The position numbers and the translations under genes are program-made. Below, piece after piece: positions 51,273-61,246 of a stretch of 64,000 nucleotides of DNA (within the stretch, counting starts at the first letter, position 1; each line of letters begins with the position of its first letter). The notes under the pieces were generated by a model. The model did not search any database, was not told the origin of the DNA, and saw only the letters and a program-made list of their open reading frames with translations. Source of the DNA: Anaerosphaera multitolerans (GTDB lineage Bacteria; Bacillota; Clostridia; Tissierellales; Peptoniphilaceae); NCBI RefSeq assembly GCF_004006535.1, contig NZ_RLIH01000001.1:62001-126000 (forward strand), written 5' to 3'.

Positions 51273-53210
51273 CTATGCATCTATATTTTCTGCAAATACT
51301 GCATTTTCTTGTATAAAATCACGTCTTGGTTCAACGTCTGAACCCATTAGGATTGAGAAGGTTTCATCTGCTTCAATTGCATCTTTTATTTCCACTCTCA
51401 GAAGCACTCTATGTTCCGGATTCATTGTAGTTTCCCAAAGATCTTCTGCATTCATCTCTCCAAGACCCTTATATCTTTTTATATCATATTTTTTATCTCT
51501 TCCAAGCTCATTTAAGGACTTTTGAAGTTCTTTTTCATCATAGGCATACCTTAGAGCCTTAGTCCCTTTCATAATTCCAAATAAAGGTGGTTGAGCTACG
51601 TATACATGTCCATTTTCTATGAGCTGAGGCATATATCTATAAAAGAAAGTTAAAAGCAAGGTCATTATATGAGCACCGTCTACGTCGGCATCAGTCATTA
51701 TAATAATCTTATTGTATCTTAGATTATTTATATCAAAATCAGGTCCTATTCCCGTACCGAAGGCAGTAATCATATTTTTAATTTCATCGGAATTTAATAT
51801 TCTATCAAGTCTTGCCTTTTCCACATTCATAATTTTTCCACGCAGAGGCAGTATTGCTTGAAATTCAGAATCTCTTCCGTCTTTTGCCGTACCTCCCGCT
51901 GAATTACCTTCCACTAGGAATATTTCCGTAGTTTCATTATCGGCATTATGACAATCCGCCAACTTTCCGGGCAGTGTCATTGATTCCAACATATTTTTCT
52001 TACGGGTTAAATCCCTTGCCTTTCTGGCAGCCTCTCTAGCTCTTCTTGCTGAAAGTGCCTTATCTAAAATTATCTTTCCAACCTTTGGATTTTCTTCTAA
52101 AAAGTTGGAAAGTTCCTCTGATACTGCAGATTCTACTATTCCTCTGGTTTCGGAATTTCCAAGTTTGGCCTTTGTCTGTCCTTCAAATTGAGGATCGGGA
52201 AGTTTTACACTTATTATTCCCGTAAGACCTTCTCTTACGTCATCTCCTGTCAGATTTTCTTCCTTTTCTTTTATAAGATTGTACTTTCTTCCATATTCAT
52301 TAATGGTCTTAGTAAGAGCCGATCTAAATCCTGAAAGGTGCGTACCGCCCTCTTCGGTATTTATATTATTTGCAAAGGTCATTATATTTTCCGAATAGGA
52401 ATCTGTATATTGAAGGGCAGCTTCTACAGAAGTTCCCTCTCTTATTTCTTCAATATATATAACATCCTTATGAATCGGTGTCTTCTTTTTATTTATATAT
52501 TCTACAAAGGACTTTATTCCACCTTCATAGTGGTACATTACCTTTTCTTTTTTATTTCCCTCTTCATCTACTCTCTCATCTTTAAATTCAATTCTAATTC
52601 CCTTATTTAAAAAGGCCATTTCTCTAAATCGCTTTGAAAGAGTATCAAAGTCAAAATCCACAGTTTCAAAAATTTCATCATCAGGTCTAAAAAATATTTT
52701 AGTCCCCGTATCTTCAACTGGTACACTTCCCACTTCCTTTAAATCAGATGTGGCAATACCTCTTGAAAAATGCTGCTCAAAAACCTTACCTTCTCTTTTA
52801 ACTGTTGCTATTAATTCAGAAGACAGAGCATTTACTACGGAAACACCTACTCCGTGAAGTCCTCCTGAAACCTTGTAGGCATTGTTATTAAACTTTCCTC
52901 CGGCATGAAGTATAGTTAAAACCGTCTCCACTGTAGATTTTCCCGTTTGAGGATGGATATCAGTAGGTATACCTGAACCGTTATCCTCAATACTTACAGA
53001 GCCATCTTCATAAATTTTTATAAATATATAGTCACATATACCCGCTAAAGCCTCGTCTATGGAGTTATCCACAACTTCATAAACCAAGTGATGTAAACCC
53101 TTAGGCCCAGTGGATCCTATATACATTCCCGGTCTTTTTCTAACAGGTTCAAGCCCTGTTAAAACCTGTATATCCTCTGCACCATAATGTCTGTTGTTAT
53201 TCTCTTTCAT
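51273..53210 (-). CDS. gyrB: DNA gyrase subunit B, Asn at the quinolone-determining Asp position
   Basis: This 645-aa ATPase subunit has the GHKL domain ([12 protein letters not shown], about 45; [24 protein letters not shown]), a transducer and the TOPRIM domain ([15 protein letters not shown], about 431-445; DADVDGAHI). The usual EGDSAGG reads EGNSAGG: N436 is at the E. coli Asp426 position, where Asn confers quinolone resistance. The ATG at 53210 is 7 bases from AGGAG; an ATG two codons earlier is too close. Confidence 0.97.
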   Translation of the reverse strand: MKENNNRHYGAEDIQVLTGLEPVRKRPGMYIGSTGPKGLHHLVYEVVDNSIDEALAGICDYIFIKIYEDGSVSIEDNGSGIPTDIHPQTGKSTVETVLTILHAGGKFNNNAYKVSGGLHGVGVSVVNALSSELIATVKREGKVFEQHFSRGIATSDLKEVGSVPVEDTGTKIFFRPDDEIFETVDFDFDTLSKRFREMAFLNKGIRIEFKDERVDEEGNKKEKVMYHYEGGIKSFVEYINKKKTPIHKDVIYIEEIREGTSVEAALQYTDSYSENIMTFANNINTEEGGTHLSGFRSALTKTINEYGRKYNLIKEKEENLTGDDVREGLTGIISVKLPDPQFEGQTKAKLGNSETRGIVESAVSEELSNFLEENPKVGKIILDKALSARRAREAARKARDLTRKKNMLESMTLPGKLADCHNADNETTEIFLVEGNSAGGTAKDGRDSEFQAILPLRGKIMNVEKARLDRILNSDEIKNMITAFGTGIGPDFDINNLRYNKIIIMTDADVDGAHIMTLLLTFFYRYMPQLIENGHVYVAQPPLFGIMKGTKALRYAYDEKELQKSLNELGRDKKYDIKRYKGLGEMNAEDLWETTMNPEHRVLLRVEIKDAIEADETFSILMGSDVEPRRDFIQENAVFAENIDA

Positions 53211-53228
53211 TAACATTCTCCTAATTCA

Positions 53229-54314
53229 TTACAATATATTTATTTTACCATTATTTATTTCAAAATATTTTCCAATTAAATCCTTTAAAATATCTTCATT
53301 TAAATCTGTAGTAGTAATAAATATTTGATTATTTTTAAAACTGTCTACTAAATACTTTGATCTGCTCTTATCTAATTCCGAAAATACATCGTCTAGAAGT
53401 AAAATCGGATTTGTCTTTAATTTTTCTCTTAATATATCTAATTCCGCCAACTTTAAACTTAAAACCACAGAACGAATTTCACCTTGAGATCCAAATTTCT
53501 TGGAACTTAAATTTTTAATTCTAAAATCCAAATCATCTCTGTGGGGTCCCACAGTGGTATATTTAAGTTCCAAATCTCTCTTATGGGAATTTTTTAAATG
53601 TTTTAAAAATATACTTTCCATTTCACTTTGTTCCAATTTTAAGGGAACTGTACTTAGGTAAGTGATCTTTAAATCATCTCCCCCTGAGAGATTTTTAAAA
53701 TGTTCCTTGGCATATTTTTCAATTTGCCTTATATAATTAAGTCTTGTTCTTAAAAGTTTAACTCCCATTTGAGAAAGTTGAAAATTATAAACTTCAAGTA
53801 AGTCGTAGTTAAAACTTTTCTTTAAAAGTCTATTTCTCTCAAATAGGATTTTTTTATAAACTGACAGATTATGATCATAAATAGCATCCACTTTGGAAAT
53901 TAAATTGTCCAAGTACCTTCTTCTGTCTAGTGGAGAAAATTTTATAATATCCAAATCGGCAGGTGTAAATATTACAGATGCCATATCTCTTTTATATTCC
54001 TTACTGCTAAGAGATTCCTCATTTATATAAAAGTTATTCTTTGCATTTAAATTTATCTCAACTTGGTACTTATCCTCATAGCCAAAGTTTTCCATAGTGG
54101 CCTTTAAATTGGACTTTTCACAGTCCAACTTTATAATTTCATTGTCCCTAGCTACTTTAAAGGATTTTCCATAGGCCAATATATAAATAGCCTCTAATAA
54201 ATTAGTCTTTCCCATGGCATTTTTGCCCATTATCAAATTAATATTGCCATGGGGCTTAAATTGTAAATGGTCATAATTTCTAAAATTAAAAATTTCCAAG
54301 TCTATAATTTTCAT
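53229..54314 (-). CDS. recF: DNA repair protein RecF
   Basis: This 361-aa SMC-like ATPase loads recombinase at gaps and stalled forks. Walker A is MGKNAMGKTNLLEAI (about residues 30-44), the signature region is KFGSQGEIRSVVLSLKLAE and Walker B is PILLLDDVFSELD (about 315). It overlaps the rlbA gene by 4 bases and precedes gyrB by 12 bases, the classic origin order. Confidence 0.97.
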   Translation of the reverse strand: MKIIDLEIFNFRNYDHLQFKPHGNINLIMGKNAMGKTNLLEAIYILAYGKSFKVARDNEIIKLDCEKSNLKATMENFGYEDKYQVEINLNAKNNFYINEESLSSKEYKRDMASVIFTPADLDIIKFSPLDRRRYLDNLISKVDAIYDHNLSVYKKILFERNRLLKKSFNYDLLEVYNFQLSQMGVKLLRTRLNYIRQIEKYAKEHFKNLSGGDDLKITYLSTVPLKLEQSEMESIFLKHLKNSHKRDLELKYTTVGPHRDDLDFRIKNLSSKKFGSQGEIRSVVLSLKLAELDILREKLKTNPILLLDDVFSELDKSRSKYLVDSFKNNQIFITTTDLNEDILKDLIGKYFEINNGKINIL

Positions 54315-54511
54315 TTTTCACCGACTACAAAAATTTCCCCTTCAAATTCCACCTTATCATTATTATAAAGTTTCCTTCCCCTTCTCAGTTCAATTTCACC
54401 ATTTACTTTTACAAGACCTTCAGTTATGAAAATTTTAGCCTCTCCTCCAGTTTGGGCAACTCCCATTAACTTTAAAAAGCTGTCTAATTTTATATAATCT
54501 TCACTTTTCAT
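54311..54511 (-). CDS. rlbA: S4-domain RNA-binding protein RlbA (YaaA)
   Basis: This 66-aa protein is a single S4 domain (LDSFLKLMGVAQTGGEAKIFI, then VKVNGEIELRRGRKL). It always lies between dnaN and recF in Firmicutes. A ribosome-linked role is suspected from the name and family. Its stop overlaps the recF start (ATGA). Confidence 0.93.
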   Translation of the reverse strand: MKSEDYIKLDSFLKLMGVAQTGGEAKIFITEGLVKVNGEIELRRGRKLYNNDKVEFEGEIFVVGEK

Positions 54512-54519
54512 AAATTCAC

Positions 54520-55614
54520 CTAATTTGCAAGTCTTACCGGAAGAACCAAGTATATATAATCTTCGTCTTCATCTTCCTGTATAATGCAAGGGTTTATAGA
54601 ATCAGTAAAGTTTAATATTATTTTTTCCGACTCTATAATTTTAATTCCCTCTAAAAGGTACTTTGAGTTAAAGGCTATTTTTAACTCTTCCCCTTCCACT
54701 TCGGAATCTACAAATTCCTCCACATTTCCAATTTCTGAATTTGAAGTTATTTCAATTTCACTTTCTCCCACATTTAATTTTACCAAGTTGGCTTTATCTT
54801 CCTTAGCAAGTAAACTTGCTCTTTCAAGGGCATTTTGAAATTTATTTTTATCTATTTGTACAATTGTGGAGTGATTTTCTCTAATTAAACCCTCATACTT
54901 AAAAAATTCTCCACTTAATAATGTGGTATAAAATACAGTATTGTCAAGATTAAATCTTATTGAATTATTTCCTATAGTTATGTCTATAGCTTCTTCGTTT
55001 TCAATTATTTTTATAAGTTCATTTAAACTTCTGGCAGGTATAATTGAACTTATAGATTGATTTGTCTGAGTCCTTAACTTTTTAAGAGCCAATCTAAATC
55101 CATCAAGGGCAACGAAATTTATTTCATCTTCCTTTATATCCATTAGAACTCCTGTAAAAGCCACTCTTGTCTCATCAAAAGAAACTGCAAAGGAAGTTTT
55201 TCTTATAGCCTCTTTAAAGTCAAAGGCCTTTATACTTACATTTACAATTTCATCTATTCTCGGTAAATCCGGAAACTCGTCACTTACCTGACATTGAATA
55301 TTAAACTCACTATTTAAACATTTAATATTCATATTGGTACTTGCAACTTCAATATCAATTGTCTCATCGGGTAACTTTCTAATAATATCCCCAAAAAGTC
55401 TGGAGTTAATAACAATTTCTCCTTCCTCTAATACTAAAGCGCTTACAGAGGTTTTTATAGTAATTTCCGTATCTGAAGCTATTAAAGTAAGTATGTTGTC
55501 CTTTGCTTTTAAAAGTATTCCCTCTAAGATTTGCATAGTAGTTCTTGTGGAAATTGCTTTTTGTACTATGGATATATGCTTAGATAAATCTTTTTTACTA
55601 ATTTTCAGTTTCAT
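54520..55614 (-). CDS. dnaN: DNA polymerase III sliding clamp (beta subunit)
   Basis: This 364-aa protein makes the ring that tethers the polymerase to DNA. It has three clamp domains; typical segments are ALDGFRLALKK (about residue 173) and the C-terminal YIYLVLPVR ending, with the MPVR-like core as LPVR. TAGGAG precedes the ATG. It lies downstream of dnaA across the small unwinding part of the origin. Confidence 0.97.
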   Translation of the reverse strand: MKLKISKKDLSKHISIVQKAISTRTTMQILEGILLKAKDNILTLIASDTEITIKTSVSALVLEEGEIVINSRLFGDIIRKLPDETIDIEVASTNMNIKCLNSEFNIQCQVSDEFPDLPRIDEIVNVSIKAFDFKEAIRKTSFAVSFDETRVAFTGVLMDIKEDEINFVALDGFRLALKKLRTQTNQSISSIIPARSLNELIKIIENEEAIDITIGNNSIRFNLDNTVFYTTLLSGEFFKYEGLIRENHSTIVQIDKNKFQNALERASLLAKEDKANLVKLNVGESEIEITSNSEIGNVEEFVDSEVEGEELKIAFNSKYLLEGIKIIESEKIILNFTDSINPCIIQEDEDEDYIYLVLPVRLAN

Positions 55615-55620
55615 TATTTT

Positions 55621-55763
55621 TCTCCTAATATAGTATATATAGTTAATAATAGTAGTAGTACCTGTTAATTTGTGAATAAGTGATTCTACTGTTGATAGTT
55701 AAATAAAAAACTTCTTTAATACATTGTTGATAAGTCTGAGTAAAAATTAAGACTTATTAACAG
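55621..55763. other. oriC part 2: DnaA boxes, DnaA-trio and AT-rich unwinding stretch
   Basis: Between dnaA and dnaN, read on the minus strand, are TTATCAACA (55733-55725), CTATCAACA (about 55697), TTATTCACA (55679-55671), then GG and trinucleotide repeats TACTACTACTATTATTA (55660-55644), then ACTATATATACTATA. A box, a GC spacer, a DnaA-trio and an AT-rich run in this order form the basal unwinding system known from B. subtilis. TTATTAACA at 55754-55762 is on the plus strand. Confidence 0.75.
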
Positions 55764-57104
55764 TTATTCTTTTATCTCTCTTATTATATTACTTATCTTT
55801 ATCTTTAATGAAGTATCTTCTTCCATATCTTTTTCAATTTTATTATAAGCATGAATTACAGTTGAGTGGTCTCTTCCTCCAAATTCCTCACCTATTTTCG
55901 GAAGTGACAGTTCAGTTAACTCCCTTGATATATACATTGCAATCTGTCTTGGATAGGCAATACTTCTCGTTCGTTTCTTGGAATTTATATCATCAATGCT
56001 GACTTTATAAGTTTTCGCCACCACTTCTTTTATAATTTGAGTATCAATTACCTTTTCCTTTTTAGTATTGTAAATATCCTTTAAGACTATGGCAGCTGTT
56101 TGCTCTGTAATTTCCCCTGTAGTAAGTTTTGAATAGGCCATAACTCTGGAAAGTGCTCCTTCAAGCTCACGTATATTGCTTTTTACGTTCTCAGCAATAA
56201 AATTAATTACGTCATCAGGTACTATAAAACCTTCTGTTTCAGCTTTTGAGCGAAGTATTGCAATTCGTGTTTCCAAATCAGGAGGTCCTATATCTACGAC
56301 CAGTCCCCAGGCAAATCTTGATATTAACCGTTCTTCCAAAGATTTTATCTCCTTTGGGGGTTTGTCTGAAGTTAGAACTATTTGTTTATTGGATTCATGC
56401 AGCTCGTTAAAAGTATGGAAAAATTCCTCCTGTGTCCTATCCTTGTCAGCAATAAATTGAATATCATCTATTAATAAGAGGTCAACTTTTCGGTACTTAT
56501 TTCTAAAAGCCTCATTCTTATTTGTTTGAATTGAATTTATTAATTCATTTGTAAATTGTTCACTAGTTACATAGAGTATTTTTTTAGTGGGGTCTTGAGA
56601 AAGGACGAAATGGCCAATAGCCTGCATAAGGTGTGTTTTTCCAAGTCCCACTCCCCCATAGATAAACAGCGGATTTGAATGTGCTTCAGCTGGATTTAAA
56701 TAGCTTTCAGCCACAGCTAAAGAAGCCGCATGTGCAAATTCATTACTTTTTCCCACTACGAAGTTCTCAAATATATACTTTTTATTAAGTCTCGATTCAG
56801 GAAGAAAATTGCTGCTGCTTTTTTTAACAGGGATACTGCTTTCATTTTCCGTTAAAATTACGGGATTGTACTCCTTTTTTGTAACTTCCTTTATACACTT
56901 TTTAATAAGTTTTAATTGAGTGGGATTATTTGAAAGTCTGTTTTTAATAAATTCAATGGGCACTGTTAAGTAAAATATCCTCTCTTCTTCGTCTATGTCC
57001 TTAAGCTTCATATCCTTGTACCAAGTGTTAAAGGCAACAGACATAGCTTGCTGTTCTAAATTATTCATGACTTCACTCCAAATAGTGGAGAGATCTTTTT
57101 CCAT
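55764..57104 (-). CDS. dnaA: chromosomal replication initiator DnaA
   Basis: This 446-aa protein has N-terminal domain I, a short linker, the AAA+ domain with Walker A GGVGLGKT (residues 150-157) and Walker B LLIDDIQF (about 212), and C-terminal domain IV with the DnaA signature GGRDHSTVIHAYNKI (about 408-422). TTAGGAGG precedes the ATG. Its promoter region is inside the box array, so autoregulation is expected. Confidence 0.98.
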   Translation of the reverse strand: MEKDLSTIWSEVMNNLEQQAMSVAFNTWYKDMKLKDIDEEERIFYLTVPIEFIKNRLSNNPTQLKLIKKCIKEVTKKEYNPVILTENESSIPVKKSSSNFLPESRLNKKYIFENFVVGKSNEFAHAASLAVAESYLNPAEAHSNPLFIYGGVGLGKTHLMQAIGHFVLSQDPTKKILYVTSEQFTNELINSIQTNKNEAFRNKYRKVDLLLIDDIQFIADKDRTQEEFFHTFNELHESNKQIVLTSDKPPKEIKSLEERLISRFAWGLVVDIGPPDLETRIAILRSKAETEGFIVPDDVINFIAENVKSNIRELEGALSRVMAYSKLTTGEITEQTAAIVLKDIYNTKKEKVIDTQIIKEVVAKTYKVSIDDINSKKRTRSIAYPRQIAMYISRELTELSLPKIGEEFGGRDHSTVIHAYNKIEKDMEEDTSLKIKISNIIREIKE

Positions 57105-57117
57105 TTTAAGCCTCCTA

Positions 57118-57392
57118 AATTATTAACAATGAAGCAATGTTAATAAAAAACTATTGATAAAGTTATTAACAAATGTTAATAATGTGTTGATAAAGTAAAT
57201 TTTCTAAAGTTGTTGTTGATAAGTTAATTACTAAAATATGGATTTTAAGTAAAAAAGTCTAAAAAATAGAGTTTATAAACAAGTTATCAACAAAGTGTTT
57301 ATAACTCTTTTTATAAACAAAAAAATTAATATAAACAAATTAATAAAGTTATCAACATATATTTTAACAAAAAAACTCCAACTTATCAACAG
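57118..57392. other. oriC part 1: DnaA-box array between dnaA and rpmH
   Basis: Exact TTATCAACA or its complement occurs at 57185, 57214, 57284, 57349 and 57383. One-mismatch copies include TTATTAACA at 57120 and 57163, TGTTAATAA at 57138 and 57174, TATTGATAA at 57152, TTATAAACA at 57273 and 57311 and TGTTTATAA at 57296. The box used here is TTATCAACA rather than TTATCCACA. The stretch contains no real gene; a short leftward open frame covering part of it is a composition artefact. Confidence 0.85.
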
Positions 57393-57442
57393 GAAGGAGT
57401 TGAGATAAGAGCTTATTTTAATAAATCTTTCCCCATAAAATC

Positions 57443-57472
57443 TTGACAATATCAGCATAAATCTAATATAAT
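57443..57472 (+). promoter_or_regulatory. promoter of the rpmH-rnpA operon
   Basis: TTGACA (57443-57448) is 18 bases from TATAAT (57467-57472). The rpmH start follows after 31 bases. Confidence 0.8.
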
Positions 57473-57503
57473 CTGTAGTATTGTAATTAGGAGGTGAATT
57501 TCA

Positions 57504-57638
57504 ATGAAGAGAACGTATCAACCAAAAAATAAACAGAGAAAAAGAGAACATGGTTTTAGAGCTAGAATGAGAACGAGAGCAGGTAGAAATATCATTAAAG
57601 CAAGAAGAAGAAAAGGCAGAAAAATACTTTCAGCTTAA
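57504..57638 (+). CDS. rpmH: 50S ribosomal protein L34
   Basis: This 44-aa, highly basic protein reads [20 protein letters not shown] at its start and ends GRKILSA, the universal L34 pattern. TAGGAGGTG precedes the ATG. It starts the rightward origin operon. Confidence 0.98.
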   Translation: MKRTYQPKNKQRKREHGFRARMRTRAGRNIIKARRRKGRKILSA

Positions 57639-57655
57639 TTATTTAATGAGGAAAA

Positions 57656-57979
57656 ATGAAGGATTGTTATTTAAAGAAAAACATTGATTTTCAAAGGGTA
57701 TATTCGGCAAGAAATGTAAATGGAAATAAGACTTTCACAGTGTTTTATAAAAAAAACAACTTAAATAATAAAAGAGTTGGCTTTACCATAACTAAGAAAA
57801 TCGGAAATGCTGTGACTAGAAATAAACTGAAAAGAAGACTTAGAGAAATCTACAGAAAAAATTTTAATGAATTAAAAGATGGATATGACTATGTATTTGT
57901 GGCTAAGAAGGGAATTGATAATTTAAGCTTTGATGAACTTGAAAAGTCCTTTTTACACTTAGCTAAGAGATTAAGGTGA
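57656..57979 (+). CDS. rnpA: ribonuclease P protein component
   Basis: This 107-aa basic protein binds the RNase P RNA and helps process tRNA 5' ends. The RNR motif is [14 protein letters not shown] (about residues 54-67), preceded by [12 protein letters not shown]. It follows rpmH after 17 bases. Confidence 0.97.
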   Translation: MKDCYLKKNIDFQRVYSARNVNGNKTFTVFYKKNNLNNKRVGFTITKKIGNAVTRNKLKRRLREIYRKNFNELKDGYDYVFVAKKGIDNLSFDELEKSFLHLAKRLR

Positions 57980-57983
57980 TATT

Positions 57984-58199
57984 ATGAGAAAAATAGTACT
58001 TCTTTTAATAAGATTTTATCAAAAGGTCATCTCAAAATACATTTTAACGGGAGCTCATTGTAGATTCTATCCCACTTGTTCGCAGTATGCTTACCTGGCC
58101 TTTGAAAAGTATGGATTTTTTAAGGCATCTTATCTTTCTATAAAACGAATATTAAGATGTAATCCCTTTTTTAAAGGAGGATACGATCCCCTTCCTTAA
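57984..58199 (+). CDS. yidD: membrane protein insertion efficiency factor YidD
   Basis: This 71-aa protein has the conserved [11 protein letters not shown] (about residues 27-37), and the C-terminal [14 protein letters not shown]. It assists YidC-dependent insertion. AGGTGA precedes the ATG, 4 bases after rnpA. Confidence 0.96.
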   Translation: MRKIVLLLIRFYQKVISKYILTGAHCRFYPTCSQYAYLAFEKYGFFKASYLSIKRILRCNPFFKGGYDPLP

Positions 58200-58213
58200 C
58201 ACTAGGAGGAATA

Positions 58214-58936
58214 ATGGAATATATAAGAAGATTATTGGGGATGTTTTTAAAACTGATATATGATGTGTTGGCATCAACATTCCCTTCCGAACCTGAAAGT
58301 ATATCTTTTTTTGCGCTTTCAATAATTATTGCAACTATTATATTAAAGGCAGTAATGGTGCCTGTAACTATATCGCAATTGAGAAATCAAAAAAAGATGG
58401 CTGAACTTCAACCGGAGTTAGAGAAATTACAGAAAAAGTATAAGTATGATGAAAAAACTTTAATGGTTAAACAACAACAACTTTACAAAGATGCAAATTA
58501 TAATATGTTGTCGGGATGTCTTCCTATGATTGTACAACTGGTAATTTTAATGGCATTTTATAGGGTGTTCTGGGAACCGGCAAAGTATGCCTTTACAGAT
58601 GCTAAGGCCTTTGCTGAAATGAGTAAGAACTTTTTCTTCATACAAAATTTAGAGGAAATAGACTCTTCTATGATTTTAGGAGTTATTGCTGCTTTGACGA
58701 CGTTTTTAACGTCCTTTGTATCCAATTTAAACCCGGCTAATAAGGCTATGCAAAATCAACAGTCTCAGTCTATGATGACAAGTATGATGGTAGTAATGCC
58801 TATAATGATATTTATAATGGCGAGAAAAATGCAGGCTGCATTGGTTTTATATTGGACTATAAGTAACCTTTTTGCCATAGTACAGCAGTTAATTTCTAAC
58901 TTTATTGTTGCTAAAAACATGGGGGAAGTTAAATGA
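58214..58936 (+). CDS. yidC: membrane protein insertase YidC/OxaA
   Basis: This 240-aa protein has five helices and no E. coli-type periplasmic domain. The first cytoplasmic loop (RNQKKMAELQPELEKLQKKY, about residues 57-76) is the coiled-coil that contacts clients. The N-terminal helix lacks a clear lipobox Cys. It overlaps the khpB gene by 4 bases. Confidence 0.95.
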   Translation: MEYIRRLLGMFLKLIYDVLASTFPSEPESISFFALSIIIATIILKAVMVPVTISQLRNQKKMAELQPELEKLQKKYKYDEKTLMVKQQQLYKDANYNMLSGCLPMIVQLVILMAFYRVFWEPAKYAFTDAKAFAEMSKNFFFIQNLEEIDSSMILGVIAALTTFLTSFVSNLNPANKAMQNQQSQSMMTSMMVVMPIMIFIMARKMQAALVLYWTISNLFAIVQQLISNFIVAKNMGEVK

Positions 58937-59709
58937 ATTATGTAATAAAAACAGCTAAGACTGTTGATGAAGCCGTAAGTGAGGCTCTAACTGAACTGAA
59001 TATTAAACGTGAAGATGCGAAAGTGGAAGTAATCGAAGAACCTTCAAAGGGTTTTTTGGGAATTATAGGTTCAAAACAGGCAACGGTTAAAGTATCTAAA
59101 GTAGAAGATACTAAGGATATATTAAAGGAAATATTTAGTGAAGATCCAGAGAAGAGCCAAAGAAAACCGGAAACAGATGAATTTGAAAATAAATCTCTTG
59201 TAGATGAAGATCCAGTGGAAGAAGTTCAAAAAGAAGTTGTAAGTGATAAAACTGAAGAGGACATTACAAGAGAATTTATGGATAAACTTATGGAATCGCT
59301 TGGAGTTGACTATGATCTGGAAATAGAGAGAAAAGACAATATTCTTAATATAAACATACTTGGCGATGAGCAAAAACTTGGTATAGTAATTGGAAAAAGA
59401 GGAGCAACCTTGGATTCAATACAATATATTTTAAGTTTAATAATAAATAAAAATTCAGAAGAGTATGTTAGAGTAATTGTAGATTCAAGTGGTTACAGAA
59501 ATAAAAGAGAGCAAACTTTAAGGGAACTTGCAAAGAAAATGGCTGCTAAGGTATTGAGAACTAACAGGTCTATTAGACTTGAGCCTATGAGTGCACAGGA
59601 GAGAAAGATAATCCATGAGACACTTCAAGATTATGAAGGAGTAATAACACACTCAGAGGGTAAGGAGCCATATAGAAAGATTGTAATTCAAAAGGAAAGA
59701 AAGTATTAA
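58933..59709 (+). CDS. khpB: RNA-binding protein KhpB (Jag/SpoIIIJ-associated)
   Basis: This 258-aa protein has the Jag N-terminal domain (EEPSKGFLGIIGSKQATVKV, about residue 40), an acidic linker of about 60 residues, a KH domain with GKRGATLDSIQYI (about 155) and a C-terminal R3H domain. It binds RNA and affects cell-wall growth in related bacteria. The start overlaps the yidC stop. Confidence 0.94.
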   Translation: MNYVIKTAKTVDEAVSEALTELNIKREDAKVEVIEEPSKGFLGIIGSKQATVKVSKVEDTKDILKEIFSEDPEKSQRKPETDEFENKSLVDEDPVEEVQKEVVSDKTEEDITREFMDKLMESLGVDYDLEIERKDNILNINILGDEQKLGIVIGKRGATLDSIQYILSLIINKNSEEYVRVIVDSSGYRNKREQTLRELAKKMAAKVLRTNRSIRLEPMSAQERKIIHETLQDYEGVITHSEGKEPYRKIVIQKERKY

Positions 59710-59735
59710 AACCGGGGAAACTCGGTTTTTTTATA
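59709..59735 (+). terminator. terminator of the rpmH-khpB operon
   Basis: AAACCGGG pairs with CTCGGTTT around a GAAA tetraloop, followed by TTTTA. The gap to 59859 then contains an AT-rich stretch with the likely mnmE promoter. Confidence 0.88.
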
Positions 59736-59859
59736 TTATAAATTTATACTATAATAAGGATTAATTGTGTATTAAAATAGACTTAGGAGTTTAATGACTT
59801 TATAGTAAAAAGTAAAGTTTTATTGTATTATATTTTAATAGCCAGCGAGGATGATTTTG

Positions 59860-61239
59860 ATGATAAATAATGAAACTATTTCCGCAATTTCCACGGCAAC
59901 GGGAGAAGCGGGAATTGGAATAGTGAGAATGAGTGGCGATAGAGCCATTGAAATAGCTAATAATATATTTAAACCCATAGGAAAGAAATCTTTGGATATC
60001 TCTGAAAACAGAAAGCTTCTATATGGGCATATATATGATGGTTCCAAACTTGTAGATGAGGTGTTAATTGTGAAAATGGAAGCGCCTCATACCTACACAA
60101 GAGAGGATGTAGTGGAAATTTACTGCCACGGAGGTATAATTTCCGTAAGAAAAATTTTAAATCTAACCTTAGATAGAGGTGCTGTAATAGCAGAACCCGG
60201 CGAGTTTACAAAAAGAGCTTTTTTAAATGGAAGATTGGACCTTACCCAGGCGGAGGCTGTAATAGATTTAATTAAATCCAAGTCGGAAATATCCTATGAC
60301 GTAAGTATTAGACAGTTAGAGGGTTCCCTTTCGGGAAAAATTGAGGAGATTAGGGAAAGAGTAATGGCAATGACGGCTTTAATAGTTGCCAATATAGATT
60401 TTCCCGAAGATGAAATCGTAGAGGCAACTTATAAGTCCCTTGATGAAGATGCAAATTATATTATGGACAATTTAAATGAATTAATTGAAAACGCCAATAG
60501 AGGTAAACTCTTAAGAGACGGAATTAATACTGTTATTTTAGGTAAACCAAATGTGGGCAAAAGCTCCCTTCTAAATGGTTTACTTCGTGATGAAAGAGCA
60601 ATTGTAACGGATATTCCGGGAACGACAAGAGACGTTATTACAGATTATGTAAATTTAGATGGAATATTGCTTAAAATTACCGACACTGCAGGTATTAGAG
60701 ATACAGAGGATAAAGTTGAGAAAATAGGCGTGGACTTAGCTAAAAAATCCATAGAGGACAGTGATTTAATTATTGCAATCTTTGACAGTTCAAGACCTTT
60801 TGACGACGATGACAGAGAGATAATAAAGCTAATAGAATCTAAAAAATCCATAGTCTTAATGAATAAGGCGGATTTAAAAAGAGCTGTAAGTGAAGAGGAC
60901 ATTAAAGATCTTTTAGGAGATAGAAATTATTTAAATATTTCCGTAGTAAGCCAAGGGGAAATTTTAAAAATTGAAGATGAGATAAAAGAACTGTTCTTTG
61001 GAGGCGAGATAAAGGAAAGCTCTGATATTTATGTTAACAATTTAAGACATGTAAGAGCTTTAAAAAAAGCTAGAGATTCAATGTATGAAGTTAAAAAGGA
61101 CATTAAAAATGAAATGTTTTTGGATTTATTGGAAGTTAATTTAGAGGATGTCCTATCCAGTTTGGGGGAAATTACGGGCCAAACTACAACTGAGGACGTT
61201 TTAGATAAAGTATTTAGTGAATTTTGTATAGGAAAGTAG
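59860..61239 (+). CDS. mnmE: tRNA modification GTPase MnmE
   Basis: This 459-aa GTPase works with MnmG to make the cmnm5 group at U34 of some tRNAs. It has the tetrahydrofolate-binding N domain, G1 [10 protein letters not shown] (about residue 226), G2 DIPGTTRD, G3 DTAG, G4 NKAD, and the C-terminal CIGK motif. The ATG at 59860 is 9 bases after GCGAGG; an ATG three codons earlier touches the ribosome-binding site. Confidence 0.97.
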   Translation: MINNETISAISTATGEAGIGIVRMSGDRAIEIANNIFKPIGKKSLDISENRKLLYGHIYDGSKLVDEVLIVKMEAPHTYTREDVVEIYCHGGIISVRKILNLTLDRGAVIAEPGEFTKRAFLNGRLDLTQAEAVIDLIKSKSEISYDVSIRQLEGSLSGKIEEIRERVMAMTALIVANIDFPEDEIVEATYKSLDEDANYIMDNLNELIENANRGKLLRDGINTVILGKPNVGKSSLLNGLLRDERAIVTDIPGTTRDVITDYVNLDGILLKITDTAGIRDTEDKVEKIGVDLAKKSIEDSDLIIAIFDSSRPFDDDDREIIKLIESKKSIVLMNKADLKRAVSEEDIKDLLGDRNYLNISVVSQGEILKIEDEIKELFFGGEIKESSDIYVNNLRHVRALKKARDSMYEVKKDIKNEMFLDLLEVNLEDVLSSLGEITGQTTTEDVLDKVFSEFCIGK

Positions 61240-61246
61240 GAGGAGT

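Noticed and set aside
48843-53216. Several open frames on the strand opposite gyrA and gyrB
   Set aside because: They are antisense shadows of well-conserved genes and have no motifs or ribosome-binding sites.
57273-57458. Leftward 61-codon open frame in the origin
   Set aside because: It lies wholly across the DnaA-box array, has low-complexity AT-rich composition and no ribosome-binding site.
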